Positions 5,553 through 6,479 of a stretch of 6,479 nucleotides of DNA are shown piece after piece (position 1 is the stretch's first letter; each line of letters begins with the position of its first letter). The notes beneath the pieces are model-generated. The model was not told the origin of the DNA. It made no database searches and saw nothing but the letters and a program-made list of their open reading frames with translations. Position numbers and translations under genes: made by a program. The DNA is from DATBHZ01 sp036557185 (lineage in GTDB: Bacteria; Actinomycetota; Acidimicrobiia; IMCC26256; JAENVU01), in the NCBI GenBank assembly GCA_036557185.1, contig DATBHZ010000062.1, positions 1 to 6,479 of the forward strand, given 5' to 3'.

Positions 5553-6479
5553 GCGACCGGCGTTCCGAGTCGGAGGCGCTGCGCTCGGAGATCGCGAACC
5601 TCGTCGTCAAGTACCACGAAGTGGCGTTCGCAGACCGTTCGTTCGAGCCGGGCATCACGCCCATTCCCGTGTCGGGCAAGGTCTTCGACGCCGAGGAGCT
5701 CATCTCGCTCGTCGACGCGTCGCTCGACTTCTGGCTGACGACCGGCCGGTTCGCCGCGCAGTTCGAGGAGCGCTTCGCCCCGATCATGGGTGCGGGCGCG
5801 GCTCGCCTGTGCAACTCCGGCTCTTCCGCCAACCTCCTCGCTCTCAGCGCGCTGACATCGCCAAAGCTCGAGCACCGGGCCCTCCAGCCGGGCGACGAGG
5901 TCATCACCTGCGCGGCGGGCTTCCCCACGACGGTGAACCCGATCTACCAGCTCGGTCTCGTGCCCGTCTTCGTCGACACCGACCGCCACACCTACAACCC
6001 GGATCCGGCGCGCATCGCCGAAGCGATCGGCCCGCGCACGCGCGCGGTGATGCTCGCGCACACCCTCGGCAACCCGTTCGACGTCGCGACGGTGGCCGAC
6101 CTGTGCCACGAGCACGACCTCCTGCTCGTCGAGGACTGCTGCGACGCGGTCGGCGCCACGCTCGGCGGCCGTCCGGTGGGATCGTTCGGCGACGTGGGCT
6201 CGGTCAGCTTCTATCCGGCGCATCACATCACCATGGGCGAGGGCGGGTGTGTCCTCGTGAACCGCGCGGAGCTCGAACGCGTCGTCGAGTCGTTCCGTGA
6301 CTGGGGCCGCGACTGCTGGTGCGTTCCCGGTGAGCAGAACACGTGCGGCCGGCGCTTCGGGTGGCAGCTGGGCGAGCTGCCGTACGGGTACGACCACAAG
6401 TACGTCTACTCGCACCTCGGGTACAACCTGAAGCTCACCGACATGCAGGCCGCGGTGGGCGTTGCACAGCTCGACAAGC
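5549..6479 (+). CDS. rfbH: CDP-4-keto-6-deoxy-D-glucose 3-dehydrase (E1), truncated by the window edge
   Basis: The first 310 residues of an expected 435 or so are present. RfbH/AscC (E1) uses pyridoxamine phosphate and a [2Fe-2S] cluster to remove the C3 hydroxyl of CDP-4-keto-6-deoxyglucose, with electrons from a flavin/iron-sulfur reductase (E3, RfbI/AscD). The fold is that of the DegT/DnrJ/EryC1 aminotransferases: LCNSGSSANLLAL (87-99), AGFPTTVNP (123-131), VEDCCDAVG (194-202). SFYPAHHITMGEGG (220-233) carries His225 where aminotransferases have the PLP-binding lysine, the hallmark of E1. Cysteines 198, 256, 258 and 266 give exactly C-X57-C-X1-C-X7-C, the cluster-ligand pattern reported for Yersinia E1, within DWGRDCWCVPGEQNTC (251-266). 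The ATG at 5549 overlaps the rfbG stop (ATGA), implying translational coupling. No frame break is seen to the right edge. The alternative, a sugar aminotransferase, is ruled out by the missing lysine. Confidence 0.95.
   Translation, partial: MSDRRSESEALRSEIANLVVKYHEVAFADRSFEPGITPIPVSGKVFDAEELISLVDASLDFWLTTGRFAAQFEERFAPIMGAGAARLCNSGSSANLLALSALTSPKLEHRALQPGDEVITCAAGFPTTVNPIYQLGLVPVFVDTDRHTYNPDPARIAEAIGPRTRAVMLAHTLGNPFDVATVADLCHEHDLLLVEDCCDAVGATLGGRPVGSFGDVGSVSFYPAHHITMGEGGCVLVNRAELERVVESFRDWGRDCWCVPGEQNTCGRRFGWQLGELPYGYDHKYVYSHLGYNLKLTDMQAAVGVAQLDK

Noticed and set aside
5354..6415. Minus-strand open frame (353 codons) opposite rfbG and rfbH
   Set aside because: It is antisense to well-supported catalytic motifs of rfbH and has no recognisable domain.
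5549..6479. Sugar aminotransferase (DegT/DnrJ/EryC1, AHBA-synthase-like)
   Set aside because: The fold is shared, but the catalytic lysine is replaced by His and four cysteines have the E1 iron-sulfur spacing, so the dehydrase is the better call.

Overview
The window is GC-rich (by eye about two thirds or more G+C), densely coded, uses GTG as well as ATG starts, and has ATGA stop/start overlaps. Candidate TANNNT -10 boxes sit at the spacing expected for leaderless mRNAs. This fits a high-GC actinobacterium (Actinomycetota), but that is inferred from composition and gene style; there is no rRNA or other phylogenetic marker. The content is a surface-polysaccharide / deoxysugar locus. I see no tRNA, rRNA, CRISPR array, insertion sequence or phage gene.

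Layout. Positions 1-44 may hold the first codons of a minus-strand gene leaving the window (weak call). Positions 63-1571 (+) encode a DUF2142 multi-pass membrane protein, overlapped by ATGA with a small class I SAM-dependent methyltransferase (1568-2281, +). Facing it, and overlapping its 3' end by 52 bases, is a minus-strand gene (2230-3663) for a two-domain protein: an N-terminal GT-A family 2 glycosyltransferase and a C-terminal methyltransferase-like domain whose SAM-binding motif looks degenerate. A 112-base divergent intergenic region (3664-3775) separates it from a rightward cassette: glucose-1-phosphate cytidylyltransferase (rfbF, 3776-4585), an RfbG-type CDP-glucose 4,6-dehydratase (4599-5552) and the 5' part of rfbH, the CDP-4-keto-6-deoxyglucose 3-dehydrase (5549 to beyond the right edge).

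How the genes work together. RfbF would make CDP-glucose from CTP and glucose-1-phosphate. RfbG would convert it to CDP-4-keto-6-deoxyglucose. RfbH, an unusual PMP plus [2Fe-2S] enzyme, would remove the C3 hydroxyl with a separate reductase that is not in the window. The outcome is a CDP-3,6-dideoxyhexose precursor (abequose, paratose, tyvelose, ascarylose or a branched relative; which one depends on downstream genes not visible). The glycosyltransferase, methyltransferase and DUF2142 protein probably assemble or decorate the glycan that receives the sugar, but their substrates cannot be read from sequence.

Most notable points: the complete set of E1-type signatures in RfbH (His for the PLP lysine and an exact C-X57-C-X1-C-X7-C pattern); the degenerate methyltransferase domain fused to the glycosyltransferase beside an intact free-standing methyltransferase; and three genes with TANNNT boxes at leaderless spacing. 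I found no wholly new system; the gene families are recognisable.
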